Shown here: positions 34,459 through 48,171 of the stretch, in pieces | Numbering within the stretch: position 1 is the stretch's first letter | Layout of the letters: each line of letters opens with the position of its first letter | NCBI GenBank assembly: GCA_037179515.1 | Contig: JAXCGZ010007659.1 | Span: 67,501-131,500, forward strand | Direction: 5' to 3' | Origin: Halocaridina rubra | Lineage: Eukaryota > Arthropoda > Malacostraca > Decapoda > Atyidae | Length of the DNA stretch: 64,000 nucleotides | The notes under the pieces: model-generated | What the model saw: the letters and a program-made list of their open reading frames with translations, nothing else | The model's database searches: none | What the model was told of the DNA's origin: nothing | Translations under genes and position numbers: made by a program

Positions 34459-37012
34459 GTAAGTCGTTATGGTTTGAATTTTTTTTTTTAAATTCTTATT
34501 TCACTGATATCCAAGATAGATGAGGCTATGCTACTCTGCTACATTAAAAGGAATTTTGTAGACTTGGGTTCTGGTCGTTGGATAACATAATAGAAATATA
34601 GTAAATGTGTTCAATTTTGTATTTTGGGCCTCCACCTTGGGAAAAATCACCTGAAATTTATCACATTTTGTCAGGATCGCTTTGGCTAGTTCAAACCCCA
34701 GTCAGGAAACGAACGAACAGTTATGATATTTTTGGTGTTTTAAATATTTTTTTCAAATTTTAGTTCCGTCATTTGATCTGTTTTGGGGCGAAAGAGTGAA
34801 CACTTACCAAGGAACTTTGTGCATTAGATTCCAATAATGGTTTTTAGGGAAAATGATAAAAAAAAAAAATCCTTCACGTTGCAAAGTTGGGTAACATTGC
34901 ATTATTACCCCGTTTTCGAATTAATATTAAATGTACAATTAGGTCCTCGACCTTAATAAGGGTCTGGCTAGGTCAGGATGAATATGAATCCATATAAAAA
35001 TTGTTTGAACGTCTACATCAGATCCCTAGATATCTAGGTGAGTGGGGGTAAAGGTGAAAGCAAATAATGAAATCCACTAGAAAACTGCCAAGATGTAATA
35101 TTCAATTATATCCCAATTAGTAACCTTTAGTAGTCATTGGTGAATTTGGTTTGATACTTTCGTCATTGGTCATCTGTGGATTTTTCAGCTCATTAGTGGG
35201 TGTGGGAATGGTTTTAAGTAATAGCTTCTAAGGAAATTTAGGGAACTGAACTGACACCACTCAAAATAAAATTCAACATGCAGCCAGTATGTAAAACCAT
35301 TTAGGATGAGTCCCCAATCATATAATCCAACTTCGGCACAAATCTGTACCGACAGTCGAATATATTAATAAAAAAATATCCATATGGCTAATGGCTTCTT
35401 ATTCTTTGCTCTATCCAGTATCTCATTAAAGAACTGCTCTTTGATTACACCATATGCCGAATCAATCCCCAAACTCCTGGTAGCACCAGATCCCTCATGT
35501 AAGACAGTAACAAAAATTGTAATTTGACACCTGTGTTGCTGCACAAAGTTATTCAGTGCAAACTAGGAAAGAACTGATAATGATGGCTATGTAAAAAAAT
35601 AAAATCAACAGCTTCCTTATTTAATTGAAATGAATATAAAAGTTTCATTGCTTAACAATGGAATTTTAAAAAGAAGTTACATTAGTTTGCACACTAGTAA
35701 TCTTGAAATTAAGATTCATAAGTCGACTGCAGTTGTAAGTTTAATATGTGAAAAGATTAAGCTAAGGAAGGCAAAGGAGAGTACACCTTCCCTCCATTGG
35801 TGGAATACAGTAATGTAGTGCCTGATTATATGTTGTAGGTTAGTTGGGTTTAAATACTAATAGGATAATACATTGGAAAAAGAGAGAGAAAAAAAAGTTG
35901 TTTCATTGCCAGAACTCCTCTAATGTAACAGTTTATCAATCTATTTTGATGGGCTTTACTCCCAATGCACCAACCTATGTGCTATGCAAATAAACATGCA
36001 AAAATAGCATATATGCAGAAGGCAATATTGAGTATTTCCTCAATAGAACACATGATGCCTTGTTCAAAAAGATCACTCTTTATGTGGCCAATGCATCGTA
36101 CCATTCTGCATAAATCATGAATGCCATGAATAATGTTGACATATGTTCAGAATGATGACAGATTAAGTGAATAATAAAATTAATATTTAAACAAATAAAA
36201 AATTTAATTATTTTTCACTGTATTCAATTCCCTAATGAAATGTTTCTAGACATCTGTTTAATCCTAGACAACACCCAAACCCAAAGTCAGTAACACATAA
36301 TATTTGTATATCCGTAACAGAATCCATGATTTTTCAATTGGTACAGATCAAATTCTATGAATATAGATTTAAGAGCAAATACAGAAGATTCTTCTATTGA
36401 AATTGCGATAAAGATCAACAATATTTTTGTTTTTAAAACCAGTCTCATTTTTTATATCCCTTGTAAGTTGACTATGCTTTCTCTAGGAGGCTTACACTGC
36501 ATAAGAGAAATAAGAAATACACTCTCAGCTGATAAAAATGTAAATGGGTTTGCAATTAAAGTTTTTAAGTATATATACTTTATTTAAAAATGTCAATCAA
36601 ATAACTCAGCATAATAGGTAAATAATTTAAAGTTCCCATCGCACTCAAACTTCTATTTTCAAGTATTACCATTGTTTGGGTAGAGAAAACTTATTTTGAG
36701 ATATCTGTGTCATTTCTAACCATAAGTATGAGGAACTCCGCATAACCTGGGCGTGAGTATGGAAAGTCATGTGACTGATTTTGACCTACCACAATGTTCT
36801 GTAGCTTTAGAATTACTTATGAAATCCACTGTCCTAACAAAGATGCCTTTTGAATATTAAAAATAAAAACTGAATAGTAACTGCATGTTGATGCTGTTTA
36901 GAATCCTCTACAATAAATATGCATCTTCTTATACCTGTAAGCTAAATTGCATAGATCTAGTTAGGTTTAGACTTAAAACACTGATTGTTGGTTAAGTTTC
37001 TCTTACTATATA

Positions 37013-37338
37013 CAGGAGTCCTCGACTTACGTCAGAGTTCTGTTCCTGAAATGTGATGTAACCCGAATTTTAGTGTAAGTTGGAACACACCTAAAAATCA
37101 CCTATGCTAATGCACTTGTAAGTTTCTCCCTTTTCCAAGCATTTCACAACCTCTAATTTCACCTCCATTATGATGGCTTTCCTTTTCTTTGAATCACTGC
37201 CATCAGAAAAATGCTTTATGCATGGGAGGTATAATACAGGCCAAAAAAAAAAAAAAAAAAAAGCAAATTAATTTATGGTGCTTCGTTGTAATCATGAAAC
37301 ATCATAACTCGAGGACATCGTAAACCAAGGACCCCCTG
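37013..37338 (-). mobile_element. Tigger-like MITE with transposase N-terminal trace
   Basis: Termini CAGGAGTCCTCGACTTACG and the inverted CAGGGGGTCCTTGGTTTACG flanked by TA on both sides; 326 bp. The minus strand in 37207-37110 reads SDGSDSKKRKAIIMEVKLEV then VKCLEKGETYK, like the start of a pogo-type transposase. It is a different family from the 42-64 kb cluster. Confidence 0.78.
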
Positions 37339-37374
37339 TATATATATTGTATATACTGTGCTATGAATAGTGGC

Positions 37375-38275
37375 CTTAATCCCTCTTGTAAGAGATATGG
37401 CAATGCAAATGTGCATATCCATTTGCCAGAGGACAAATTACGTCATCTCACCTCCTTGTGGATAATCAGTCATCACAACCGCACTGCTCATCTTGATTGC
37501 ATGGTAAGTGGGCAAGGATCCTCTGCCATTAGACCCAACAGCCGAAGCTGATATTTTCCCACCTCTTCAACTCATTGCAGCCTCCCCACCTGCCCACCTT
37601 TCCAAGTTTACAGCACTGAGCAAGAGCGAGGAAATCCATTTGGCTCGCATCGCCGTATCTCTTGACTCTCTTCCCTGCTCCATTGACACACTGTACTATA
37701 TGCACCCATTACGCTTTTCACCTTGTCCATCCATATCATTCTAAGTTTTCTTTTAGGCCTTACTACACTTACCTTTGCTCTCTACACTCTCCTTGCTAGT
37801 TATTCCATATATATTCTTTCTAGATGCCCAAAGCATCTCCTCACTCTCAGGTCTAACTTATCTTATACCTTTCTTGCAATACCCATTGTCTGCCTCACCT
37901 CATCATTCTCACTCTGTCTATTCTTGACACATCTATCATAGTTCTCAGACACTTCTATTTAGTTACATTTAATATGTTCTATTCATCCTTTTTTACATTT
38001 CAAGTGTCTGCTCCATACAATGAGGAATGCACAATCACTTCCTTATAATCAATTCTTTGGATGCATTCCTAAATATCTATTTCTCATCACATTTTTCATC
38101 CCAGCTAAGTATTTACTTGCTTCCTCTATTCTGTGGCTGTTTTCTGCATCCACTCCTCCAATAAATGCTACTTGCAACCCTAGAAGCTTAAAACTCGCAA
38201 CTTCATCAAGCATCTCCCAATCTCTTCCAACACCAACAACATCCCTAATACCCAACCCTCAACAGGTTGAAGTGA
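37375..38275 (-). mobile_element. LINE C-terminal/3' fragment, decayed
   Basis: The frame 38255-38049 reads EVASFKLLGLQVAFIGGVDA, RRIEEASKYL-like and AGMKNVMRNRYLGMHPKN, the region after the RT core in a LINE family that later has WFGHxERMD. Downstream the minus strand gives FGHLERIYME-like and RKLRMIWMDKVKSVMG-like pieces in broken frames. Probably the same family as 61629-62140. Confidence 0.6.
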
Positions 38276-38439
38276 ATCACTGCATACTGCAATTATATAT
38301 TATACAGTACAGTATTTGCAAAGGAGACAAAAATGCAATGTATAAAAATACAGGTAAAAAAAATTAAAAATTGTTATTTACAAATCCCAAAAATGCAAGA
38401 AATACAATATTACAAGCACAAAACACAATAACTGTAATG

Positions 38440-41165
38440 AATATTGTATGAAACTTATTGTCCACTCATGCTTGGCTTGAGATCATTTATGTTGTCTTTA
38501 TCAGGGTCTGCGCTCATGGTAAATGGAGTGTTACTTTTACACAAACTCACTGATCGTTGTCTAAATGGTTTGTTTTATCTCATTATTGTTTTCACAATAT
38601 TACAGAGAAACTTCATTAACATTTTTCCTCAACCTTATCAAATCTTGCAGTGTCTGAATCCATTACCTTAATATAAATAAGGACTTTAGTTAGTAGCAAA
38701 AAGCCTTCAGATAAGCCCATCACTGAGTTTTCTTCCTAGTTTCTTCTCTTCCTCTGCCCTCCTTTCTTCTACCACTCTTACTTTTTCCTAAGTTATCAGT
38801 TCGTCATTTGTTAGTTCCCCAGCTTCTTGGTTAAGCAATTCCTTGACATCTTCCAGTGTACATTCCAAAGACAAAATATAAGAAAGTTTCACTATTTCTC
38901 ATAAATCACTTACTCGTCAATGTTTACTGTCGAATCCATGAAAAGTATTTACAAATTTGTTTCCATATATTTTCTTGATTCCATTCTTACACTTCATCAC
39001 AGCTTCCCATGCAGTAGCAATATTTTTGATGCGCAATAATTTAATATATTTTTACCAAAGGTCTGTTCCCTTACTTCCAGTTTTCTCTCTGACAATTTCG
39101 CATCCATGATTGTTGACGGCGCAAGATCTGGCTCATTCCCTGTTACCTGTGATGTTCCATAGGGATCTGTTGTTTCACCTCTTTATTCCTTCTCTTCATC
39201 AACCATATTCTTCAGGCCTCATCCTACTCTCTTTTCCACACCATTGCCGACAGTTCTGCCCTTCATTTTTCCTCTGCCTTCTCTTCGCAACCTTCAGCTG
39301 CTTCTCGTAATCAGGCTCGTATCACTTTCTTCTACTCTCAAGTCCAATTTGCAGAGGGTATCTGAGTGGGGCACCCAAAATTTAGTTGAATGTAATGCCT
39401 CCAACACAGTTTCTGGCTATCTCTTTAAATTCTTCTCTGGCTGATAGCCCTATTGGCTTCAAAACTAACGAAATTTACCCTCTTAATTCTATAAATATAT
39501 TAGGAATCCAGGTAACCTCTAACTTGTCTTGGAGGAGTCACATTATCCAAATTTCTAAATCTGCATCCAAAGAGTTGGGAGTTGTGTTTTGTTTTTGTCA
39601 TTACTTTTCCTCTCTGTAGTTACTTGAAATCTATAAAGGCCTTATCCTCCCTGCTTAGAATACTGCCCACACAACTGAGGTGCTTTTTCTAATACTTACC
39701 TCCTTGATACGGTTGAATGTTAGGCAATAAGACTCATCAATGACTCTTCTCTGACTTTTAATCTGGATTCTCTTTCTCTTTGCAATGAGGTATCATTCCT
39801 TACTCTTTTCTATCCCTACTACTTCCATCACTGCTCTGATGAGTTGGCAAATTTTATCCCTTCCCCACTGATGAGGCTGCGTAACACTCTCCAAGCAGCC
39901 TTGTCTCCCAGTTACTGTGTGGAGATATGTATCTCACGGTTTGGTTGGAGCAGTGACGACTTCTTTCCATCCACCTCCAGACTCGGGAGCTCTCTTCCTC
40001 CTTCTGTCCTGCCAAATTCTAATAACCTATCTTCCTTCAAAAAGCAGATCTATCATCATCTTGGGGCCACATCCTGCCATATTCCTAGGTCCTCAGTAAT
40101 TTAACTATTCTTTCAGCCTGTCCTTTTCCCATTGTGTATCATTCCGGTATTTCTGCCTATTCCTTACACTTCTACTATTCTTTCTGTCTGTCCTTTTCCT
40201 ATTGTGTATCATTCCCATATTTCTTCCTTGTCCTTAAAGATCTCTTTTTCTTCCGCTTACTGTTTTCTTGGTGCCTGGGCCTGATGAGGGCAATATAAAA
40301 AAAAAACCTGAACTTGAGGAATAAAACGGTTCAGGAACCAGTCTTCCAACAATGCCTTTGTCATCTTTGCTTTAGGACTGGCACAGCAGCAGATGGGCAT
40401 AATGTGCTTGTTTACATTCTTGAACATCCTAGGGATTTTAGAATGGTAAAAAAAGGAAAAATTAAGCTTAAAACCTGCGATATCCCCGTCAGGCTGCACC
40501 GTCAACCTTTCCATATGCATTATGCCTTAAATCCAGGCATGCTTTATGCTTCTTTATGGTTGCAAGTATAAGCTGTAATCTGTTTCCAAAACAATGCTGT
40601 CTCATCTACATTGAAAACTTGCTTTGCTTGATATTCTTTTCTCATAATAATTCCATCTAAACATGTCCATAAATCTATCAGCTCCTTCCTTGTTTGCACT
40701 TGCTGCCTCTCCATTCACTCGAATATTATGCATTCCAAACCTTTTCTTGAATTTATGGAACCAACCAGTACTTGCCATAAATACTTGAAAGTATTTTTCG
40801 TCAGCCTGCTCCTTCAAAGTTTTAAATAGACTTCTAATCTTCATCTGCTCTGCAAAAAAGCTTAATGATGTGCATTTTGGGATCTGATCTTCAGTCTAAA
40901 TATGTAACAAATTCTCTATTTCGTGGATGGCCCTGGTCTATTGCTTTTTTATTACAGTCAATCACATGGGTGTTGAACATATTGCAGCTTCATGCATCCA
41001 CACTTTATCCATTAAAATCATCAACACAGTAAAGTGTGATAGCTTGAAATCATATGCGTTCACATTAACTTTCTTTCCTCCTTTGTACTGCTTAATTATA
41101 GTTATAACCATGTCGAGATCAATTGGCTTTCTTTCCTTCTGGGCTCTTGTAGGAGTAGACAATTA
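38440..41165 (-). pseudogene. Tigger (pogo) transposase pseudogene, split by a LINE
   Basis: From 41162: KERKPIDLDMVITIIKQYKG (N-terminal helix-turn-helix). 40844-40602: MASTGWFHKFKKRFGMHNIR then VNGEAASANKEGADRF (CENP-B type DNA-binding half). 40520-40257: GFKLNFSFFYHSKIPRMFKN and CCASPKAKMTKALLEDWF (DDE catalytic domain). After the LINE at 39100-40250 the C-terminal part resumes at 39075-38680 (KNIATAWEAVMKC, LEDVKELLNQEAGELTNDEL). Many stops. It is the only copy here with a recognisable catalytic domain. Confidence 0.8.
39100..40250 (+). mobile_element. LINE fragment (Jockey/CR1-type) inside Tigger
   Basis: Plus-strand pieces: a motif-B-like VPxGSVVSPLLFLLFINH in shifted frames near 39140-39200, HTIADSSALHFSSAF near 39240, ILGIQVTSNLSWRSHIIQIS at 39386-39619, and a C-terminal FPSTSRLGSSLPPSVLPNSN plus NLSSFKKQIYHHLG at 39844-40104. 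It is heavily decayed and interrupts the Tigger transposase on the other strand. Confidence 0.65.
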
Positions 41166-41171
41166 CAGTTA

Positions 41172-41639
41172 AATTTTCATAGACATCATGGTGTTTTGAA
41201 GAAATTTTACTAAAGTGCATATAAACTATCTGCAGTGGGTGCCAACAGTAGGGGGAAGATGACCATCTCTCTGGGATGCTAGATAGCCACAGTCATGGCC
41301 ACAAATGCTGTACATATTTGCTCTTGTGGTTGCAGTTGTAAAGTTGAATACAGTAGTAATAAGTTAATAATATGAGCGTTTCTGTGAGGAAATGTTATGA
41401 AAATAATAAATGCAACTACCAAAATATAATTTTTGTCACCAAGCATGGTATTTTTGGATGATAGTAATGATTATAACACGATGAAGCAGCATGCTCTTAA
41501 AAGAATAATAAATGCTCCACTTTTGGCACTTTGAGCTTACCCAGCACATTCTTTTGTAACTTTCTCTTTGACTTTTCATGGAATGACTATTGATTTTGAA
41601 CCCGTAACCCTGATCAGGTAACCCTAAAAGTTGCTGAGA
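41172..41639. other. No feature recognised (intronic)
   Basis: AT-rich intron sequence without motif. Confidence 0.4.
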
Positions 41640-41975
41640 TCATAACCATAGAAATGGAGGATTTCTTCCTCTCTTCCATGGAAAGTTTTTCTCCCCCTAA
41701 TCCTTTGTTTGACCATGCCTGGTCCATGGCTATTCAGGCCAGGGATCGAGCATACTGGTCCTACCAAGCCTGTCCTTTTGATTTAAATCGCTTTGCTTTT
41801 TTTACTGCTAGGAATCGCTGCACTGTTCACATTCGAAGGTCTAGAAGTTTCTTTTTAGGAAAGAAAGTTGGTGACCTTAACTCCTCTCCCACTGATAGAT
41901 ATTTCTGGTCCTTAGCCAAAAATTTTGATGTTCTCACAATGAATTTTAGCCATACAGGGTATACTACCTAACAGA
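41640..41975 (+). mobile_element. LINE endonuclease-RT linker fragment
   Basis: A 105-codon frame with NPLFDHAWSMAIQARDRAYW, FDLNRFAFFTARNRCTVHIR and LNSSPTDRYFWSLAKNF, typical of the region between endonuclease and RT in Jockey/CR1-type LINEs. It may belong to the same family as 39100-40250. Confidence 0.65.
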
Positions 41976-42247
41976 AATTGGTGTATTATGGCTGTTTAAC
42001 ATAAATTACATTATATTAAAAAAATAAGTTTTTGTAATTATTACAACTTTAAATACTTATCTTTCCTAAAATCAAACAATTCCTCAGAAAAGAACAGTTA
42101 GTTGCTGCTGAGGAACAAAATGATTGTAAGTATTTTAAGGACCATATGTTATCAATATTTCTGACTCAATACTATGGTAAGAATTAATTATTTCCCTTGT
42201 ATTTTAAGTAATTTGGCTTCTTTCATCGTAGTAATTGCTATTTTCAG

Positions 42248-42382
42248 GTTATGGACGAATCATTTTGGCGCTTATATCATTTTACTATATGCCAACAAGC
42301 CCTGGGATAGCTGCAGGTAGCTATATCTTATCTGGATTTCTGGATGCTTTTGATGGACATGCAGCACGAATGCTTAATCAAG
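42248..42382 (+). CDS. CDIPT: CDIPT exon 2 (phosphatidylinositol synthase)
   Basis: 135 bp, phase 1 to phase 1, between TTTTCAG and GTAAAC. Encodes GYGRIILALISFYYMP, TSPGIAAGSYILSG, then FLDAFDGHAARMLNQG: a first membrane helix followed by the start of the CDP-alcohol phosphotransferase signature (D-G-x2-A-R seen as DGHAAR). The rest of the signature (G-x3-D-x3-D) must be in exon 3. I found no exon 3 in 42383-64000, so the gene either continues past the window or the exon is in sequence I failed to recognise. Confidence 0.93.
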
Positions 42383-42548
42383 GTAAACAATGATGATTTC
42401 GTTATTTACTCTGAAAATAAACTTGAATATTTATAGTCAACTTTGTGTCAAACTATATAAAGCAGTCATATCTTGTAGCCCTATCTTAATATATATGCCA
42501 CTTATTTTTAATTTTTTAATTACAATTTTCTAAGATTACACTTAGCTA

Positions 42549-44322
<1,774 letters not shown>

Positions 44323-44411
<89 letters not shown>
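44323..44411. repeat. (AT)n tract between two Tigger copies
   Basis: AT dinucleotides directly joining the right end of copy b and the left end of copy c. Confidence 0.97.
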
Positions 44412-44413
<2 letters not shown>

Positions 44414-45774
44414 ATCCCTCGCTATATTGCGATTCATCTGCGAATTCAGTGCATCGCGGAATTTTTTGGCGAGCGTATGTATTTTATATTTCAGTTTTTA
44501 TGGGTATATCACGTGAATCCATTATATGTGGAAATAATAAAATTTCCAGTATTTTCATTATTTTGTTGATAAAAAAAAGTATTTCCTAGCCTAAGAAATA
44601 TAAAGCAGTAAATAGTAGTAAAAAACATAAATTTAAACATGTAACTTACAATATTGCATCATATAAAATATGATAGCGGTATCGGTGTTTCAGAATACGC
44701 AAAGGGTCGCACCTACGTGAGATAGTACATATTAAAATTTCCAGTATTTTCAATTTTTGATAAAAAAAAGAATTTCCTAGCCTAAGAATAATAAAACAGG
44801 AAAAAATAGTAATAAGCATAAATTTAAACATGTAACTCACAGTATTGCATCATATAAAATGCGATACCGGTATCGGCGTATTGGAAAATGCAAAGGGTCG
44901 CACCTACGTGAGATAGTACATATTAAAATTTCCAGTATTTTCATTATATTATTGATAAAAAAAGTATTTCCTAGCCTAAGAATAATAAAACATCAGAAAA
45001 TAATAAAAAGCATAAATATAAACATGTAACTCTGCACCATATAAAATACGATACCGGTATCGGCGTCTTGGAAAATGAAAAGGGTCCCATCTACATGAGA
45101 TAGTAAATATTAAAATTTCCAGTATTTTCATTATTGATAAAAACAAGTATTTCCTAGCCTAAGAATAATAAAACAGTAAAAAATAGTAAACAACATAAAT
45201 TTATACTTGTAACTCTGTACCATATGAAACGATACCAGTATCGGCGTCTTGGAAAATGGAAAAGGTCGCAACTACGTGAGATAGTACATGGGATGCTATT
45301 TGCTGATGGGTGGGAGATGACGAATCACAGAATTGTGTTCTGTATACTGGGGCTGATTGGCTTTTTGATTGAAGCTTGATTTTCAAAGCATCTTCCATTG
45401 TCTCGCCTCACCCATTCGGTTACTCACGTGTGCGCCTTTCTCGTTGTGCCTCATAATACGTTGTGCTTGTGTTTTTTGTGAAAATTTTGTATTTCAACCC
45501 CTGCATTGCCACCCAAGCGTCCTTCATCTTCTAAGGCTTCTGGTAGTGAGCCTAAGCAGCAGATGTTGATCATAGCAGATAAGGTAAAACTGTTAGATAT
45601 GCTGTTATTAATAAAGTAAAGGGTGAGTTGTTAACAGTGCAGGGAGAGTTTATATAATAAAGGTAAAAATAAATGTAAAATACCTGTAATATATATGGTG
45701 CTGCTACTTCGCGGATTTTCACCTTTTGCGGGTGGTCCCAGAACTGAACCCCCGCGATAAACGAGGGATCACTG
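44412..45774 (+). mobile_element. pogo/Tigger non-autonomous element (copy c)
   Basis: Left end CAATCCCTCGCTATATTGCG (the usual CAGT appears decayed); right end CGCGATAAACGAGGGATCACTG. The leader has four tandem ~190-bp repeats (starting near 44530; marker CCTAGCCTAAG at 44585, 44776, 44970 and 45153). The transposase start near 45504 has ATT in place of ATG, then reads CCACCCAAGCGTCCTTCATC onward. Confidence 0.87.
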
Positions 45775-45781
45775 TATATAC

Positions 45782-45872
<91 letters not shown>
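45775..45872. repeat. (AT)n microsatellite
   Basis: AT run between Tigger copy c and the Penelope-like block. Confidence 0.96.
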
Positions 45873-45875
<3 letters not shown>

Positions 45876-46498
45876 GCAAATAAAGGCCCATAAATAAAAC
45901 ACAAAAGAAGCGAAGATGTATTATATATTGCGACTGGACTCCAGTCCTCTTCAGGTACAAATGAATCGATATATAGAAAGCTCTGTTTACAGACTATGGG
46001 GGGAAGAGATGCTTCCTACGATTGCCAGGAGGATCCACGATGGGATTATCTGCAGACCTCAGGTCAGGTGGATGGTCATTTGGCATAATCTTCTTAATGA
46101 GGTCTTTTAATATTGCTTCATCCACAATGTCAGATTTCCATTGTCCATTTGAAAAATTTAAAGTTTCTAATTTTTCTATAATGGCTGCTTCAGGTATCTT
46201 TCTCCTGTATTGGCAATTAATCTTATATAGCAATGAGGACTCACTCCAATTAATATGGTGAACAGTATCTCGCATATGCACAAATAAAGCAGAACTTTCA
46301 GCTCCATATTGCACTGCTCTTTTATGCTCAGATATTCTTTGTCCTAGCAAATGACCAGTTTTACCTATGTAAGATTTATTGCAGGAACTGCAATCAATTT
46401 TATAAATCCCTGCTTCTAAAGAATTATAATTTTGATATACGTTAATAAGTGAAGAACCAATTGTTTTAGGATGATTAAATATAAAAGGATTACTTCTG
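45873..46498 (-). mobile_element. Penelope-like element 3' part, minus arm
   Basis: The minus strand carries the GIY-YIG endonuclease region from about 46450: tract SYIGKTG-like, GQRISEHKRAVQYGAESSAL (catalytic Arg), NCQYRRKIPEAAIIEKLETL (catalytic Glu), ending DNPIVDPPGNRRKHLFPP. The 3' end follows: GGACTGGAGTCCAGTCGCAA, then a tail to TTTGCTT at 45873. It is the mirror image of 46524-47108 plus 48276-48345. The RT domain is absent. Confidence 0.85.
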
Positions 46499-46503
46499 CC
46501 TAA

Positions 46504-47019
46504 TTGATCACTAAGAATTTAGACAGAAGTAATCCTTTTATATTTAATTATCCTAAAACAAGTGGTTCTTCACTTATTAATGTATATGAAAATAAAAAAG
46601 CTTTAGAAGCAGAGATTTATAAAAGTGATTGCAGCTCCTGCAATAAATCTTACATAGGTCAAACTGGTCGTTCGCTAGGCCAAAGAATATCTGGTCATAA
46701 AAGAGCAGTGGGATATGGTGTTGAAAGTTCTGCTTTATTTGTGCATACGCGAGATACTGGTCACCATATTAATTGGAGTGAGTCCTCATTGCTATATAAA
46801 GGTAATTGCCAATACAGGAGAATGATACTTGAAGCAGCCATTATGGGAAAATCAGAAACCTTAAATTTATCAAATGGACAGTGGAGATCTGACGTTGTGG
46901 ATGAAGCAATATTAAAAGAAAAAAAAGACCTCATTAAGAAGATTATGCCAAATGATCGCCCACTTGACCTGAGGTCTGACGATAATCCCATCGTGGATCC
47001 TCCTGGCAATCGTAGGTAG
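46504..47019 (+). CDS. Penelope GIY-YIG endonuclease domain (fragment, open)
   Basis: 171-codon open frame. Motifs: AEIYKSDCSSCNKSYIGQTG (GIY and YIG equivalents with Cys pair), SLGQRISGHKRAV (catalytic Arg), HTRDTGHHINW, ILEAAIMGKSETLNL (catalytic Glu). Penelope-like elements carry this domain after the RT and use it for target nicking. There is no upstream RT because the sequence folds into an inverted copy at about 46510. Confidence 0.85.
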   Translation: MITKNLDRSNPFIFNYPKTSGSSLINVYENKKALEAEIYKSDCSSCNKSYIGQTGRSLGQRISGHKRAVGYGVESSALFVHTRDTGHHINWSESSLLYKGNCQYRRMILEAAIMGKSETLNLSNGQWRSDVVDEAILKEKKDLIKKIMPNDRPLDLRSDDNPIVDPPGNRR

Positions 47020-47127
47020 CATCTCTCCCCCCCCCCCATATTCTGTATCCAGAGCTTTGTATATATCAATTGATTTGTACCTGAAGAGGACTGGAGTCCA
47101 GTCGTAATCACAAAAAACTGACCAAGT

Positions 47128-47294
47128 GATTGCTACTGGACTCCAGTCCTCTTCAGGTACAAATGAATTGATATATACAAAGCTCTGGATGCAGAATATG
47201 GGGGGGGGGGAGATGCTAGCTACGATTGCCAGGAGGATCCACAATGGGATTTTCGTCAGACCTCAGGTCAAGCGGACGGTCAAGTGGCTGCAGT
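47128..47294 (-). mobile_element. Penelope fragment nested inside the LINE
   Basis: ACTGGACTCCAGTCCTCTTC to GTCAAGCGGACGGTCAAGTG repeats the Penelope 3' region in reverse. CACAAAAAACTGACCAAGT (47109-47127) and CACAAAAACTAACCAAGT (47295-47312) flank it as near-identical direct repeats, a target duplication within the LINE. Confidence 0.8.
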
Positions 47295-47399
47295 CACAAA
47301 AACTAACCAAGTAGAAGGCATCTCCTACTACACAGATTGAACTGTCAACACAAGTATCCCTGCAAATGGAGCAGCAGTCTGCTCGGAATATTTTACAGC

Positions 47400-48171
47400 T
47401 TCCTGGAGACTTTCAGACTCCTGCTCCACTCTGCAAACCGAGTTATTTGCCATCAAAATGGCTCTGCAGAACTCAATGGAAAAAGGACAAGGACCTGTAA
47501 CCATACACACCAACTCACTCTCCTCTGTCCAAGCACTACAACAGCAAAAGTTCAAAGAAAACATCAACTTAATCAGCTCGGTCCAAACACTGTTAGTGCA
47601 ACATCAAGAACAAGGAAGACCGGTAACAATCAATTGGATACCCAGCCACATGAACATCCTTGGAAACGACAAGGCAGATCAACTTGCCAAGGATGCTGTC
47701 TTATGCCACAGCATATAGCACTCTATACAACCCAGCCTACAGCAGTACAAATAAAAAACCAAGCAGGCACTACAGAAAACAAAGCAGGGAAACCACAACT
47801 ACTGGATTAACAAAAGCTCCTACTCTGCCACATGGTACAAGGAAGCAACAAAACTTGAGCCCTCACCTGTATCCAAGTACACCCCAAGGAGTCTGGCTGT
47901 CGCAATAGCTAGGCTCAGGCTAAGCTACAAATGCTGCTGGGAAATTATTGAGAGCCCCAGATAAGAGTGCACACACTGTGGCAAGACAACGGATAGGGCC
48001 CTGCTGCATTATCTATTAGAATGTGTAAAGACAAACAACTTAAGGAATGGATTAAACATGGATCCACACGACCCCAATGCGACAGATCATGCAGCCAAAA
48101 TAGTAAAGAAACTACTTGACAACCTGGACACTCATCTCACCACCTTGAAAAATTTCGAACCACCAAGGTGA
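47400..48171 (+). pseudogene. I-type LINE RNase H and CCHC C-terminus
   Basis: TELFAIKMALQNSMEKG (catalytic Glu region), VTIHTNSLSSVQAL (catalytic Asp replaced by Asn), WIPSHMNILGNDKADQLAK (His and Asp motif) in 47458-47718. A frameshift follows, then near 47960-48050 CxHCGKTTDRALLHYLLEC, a zinc knuckle, and DHAAKIVKKLLDNLD to a stop at about 48171. Inactive. Confidence 0.8.

Larger units (their letters stand above)
34459..42247 (+). other. CDIPT: CDIPT intron 1 (7,789 bp)
   Basis: Starts GTAAGTCG and ends CTATTTTCAG; both exons are in phase 1. The first ~2.5 kb (34459-36990) is AT-rich without recognisable elements. The rest holds a Tigger-like MITE, two LINE fragments and a decayed Tigger transposase. 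I saw no further exon-like conserved sequence inside it. Confidence 0.85.

Noticed and set aside
37723..38367. Membrane-protein-like plus-strand frames
   Set aside because: Leu/Ser-rich frames are the antisense of a minus-strand LINE C-terminal region.
46504..47019. Host GIY-YIG nuclease gene
   Set aside because: Motif spacing and the mirrored copy at 45994-46500 fit a Penelope-like element; there is no intron or upstream host domain.
47458..47718. Host ribonuclease H
   Set aside because: Followed by a LINE CCHC motif and CAA-rich tail, bounded by an 11-bp target duplication, and one catalytic Asp appears replaced.
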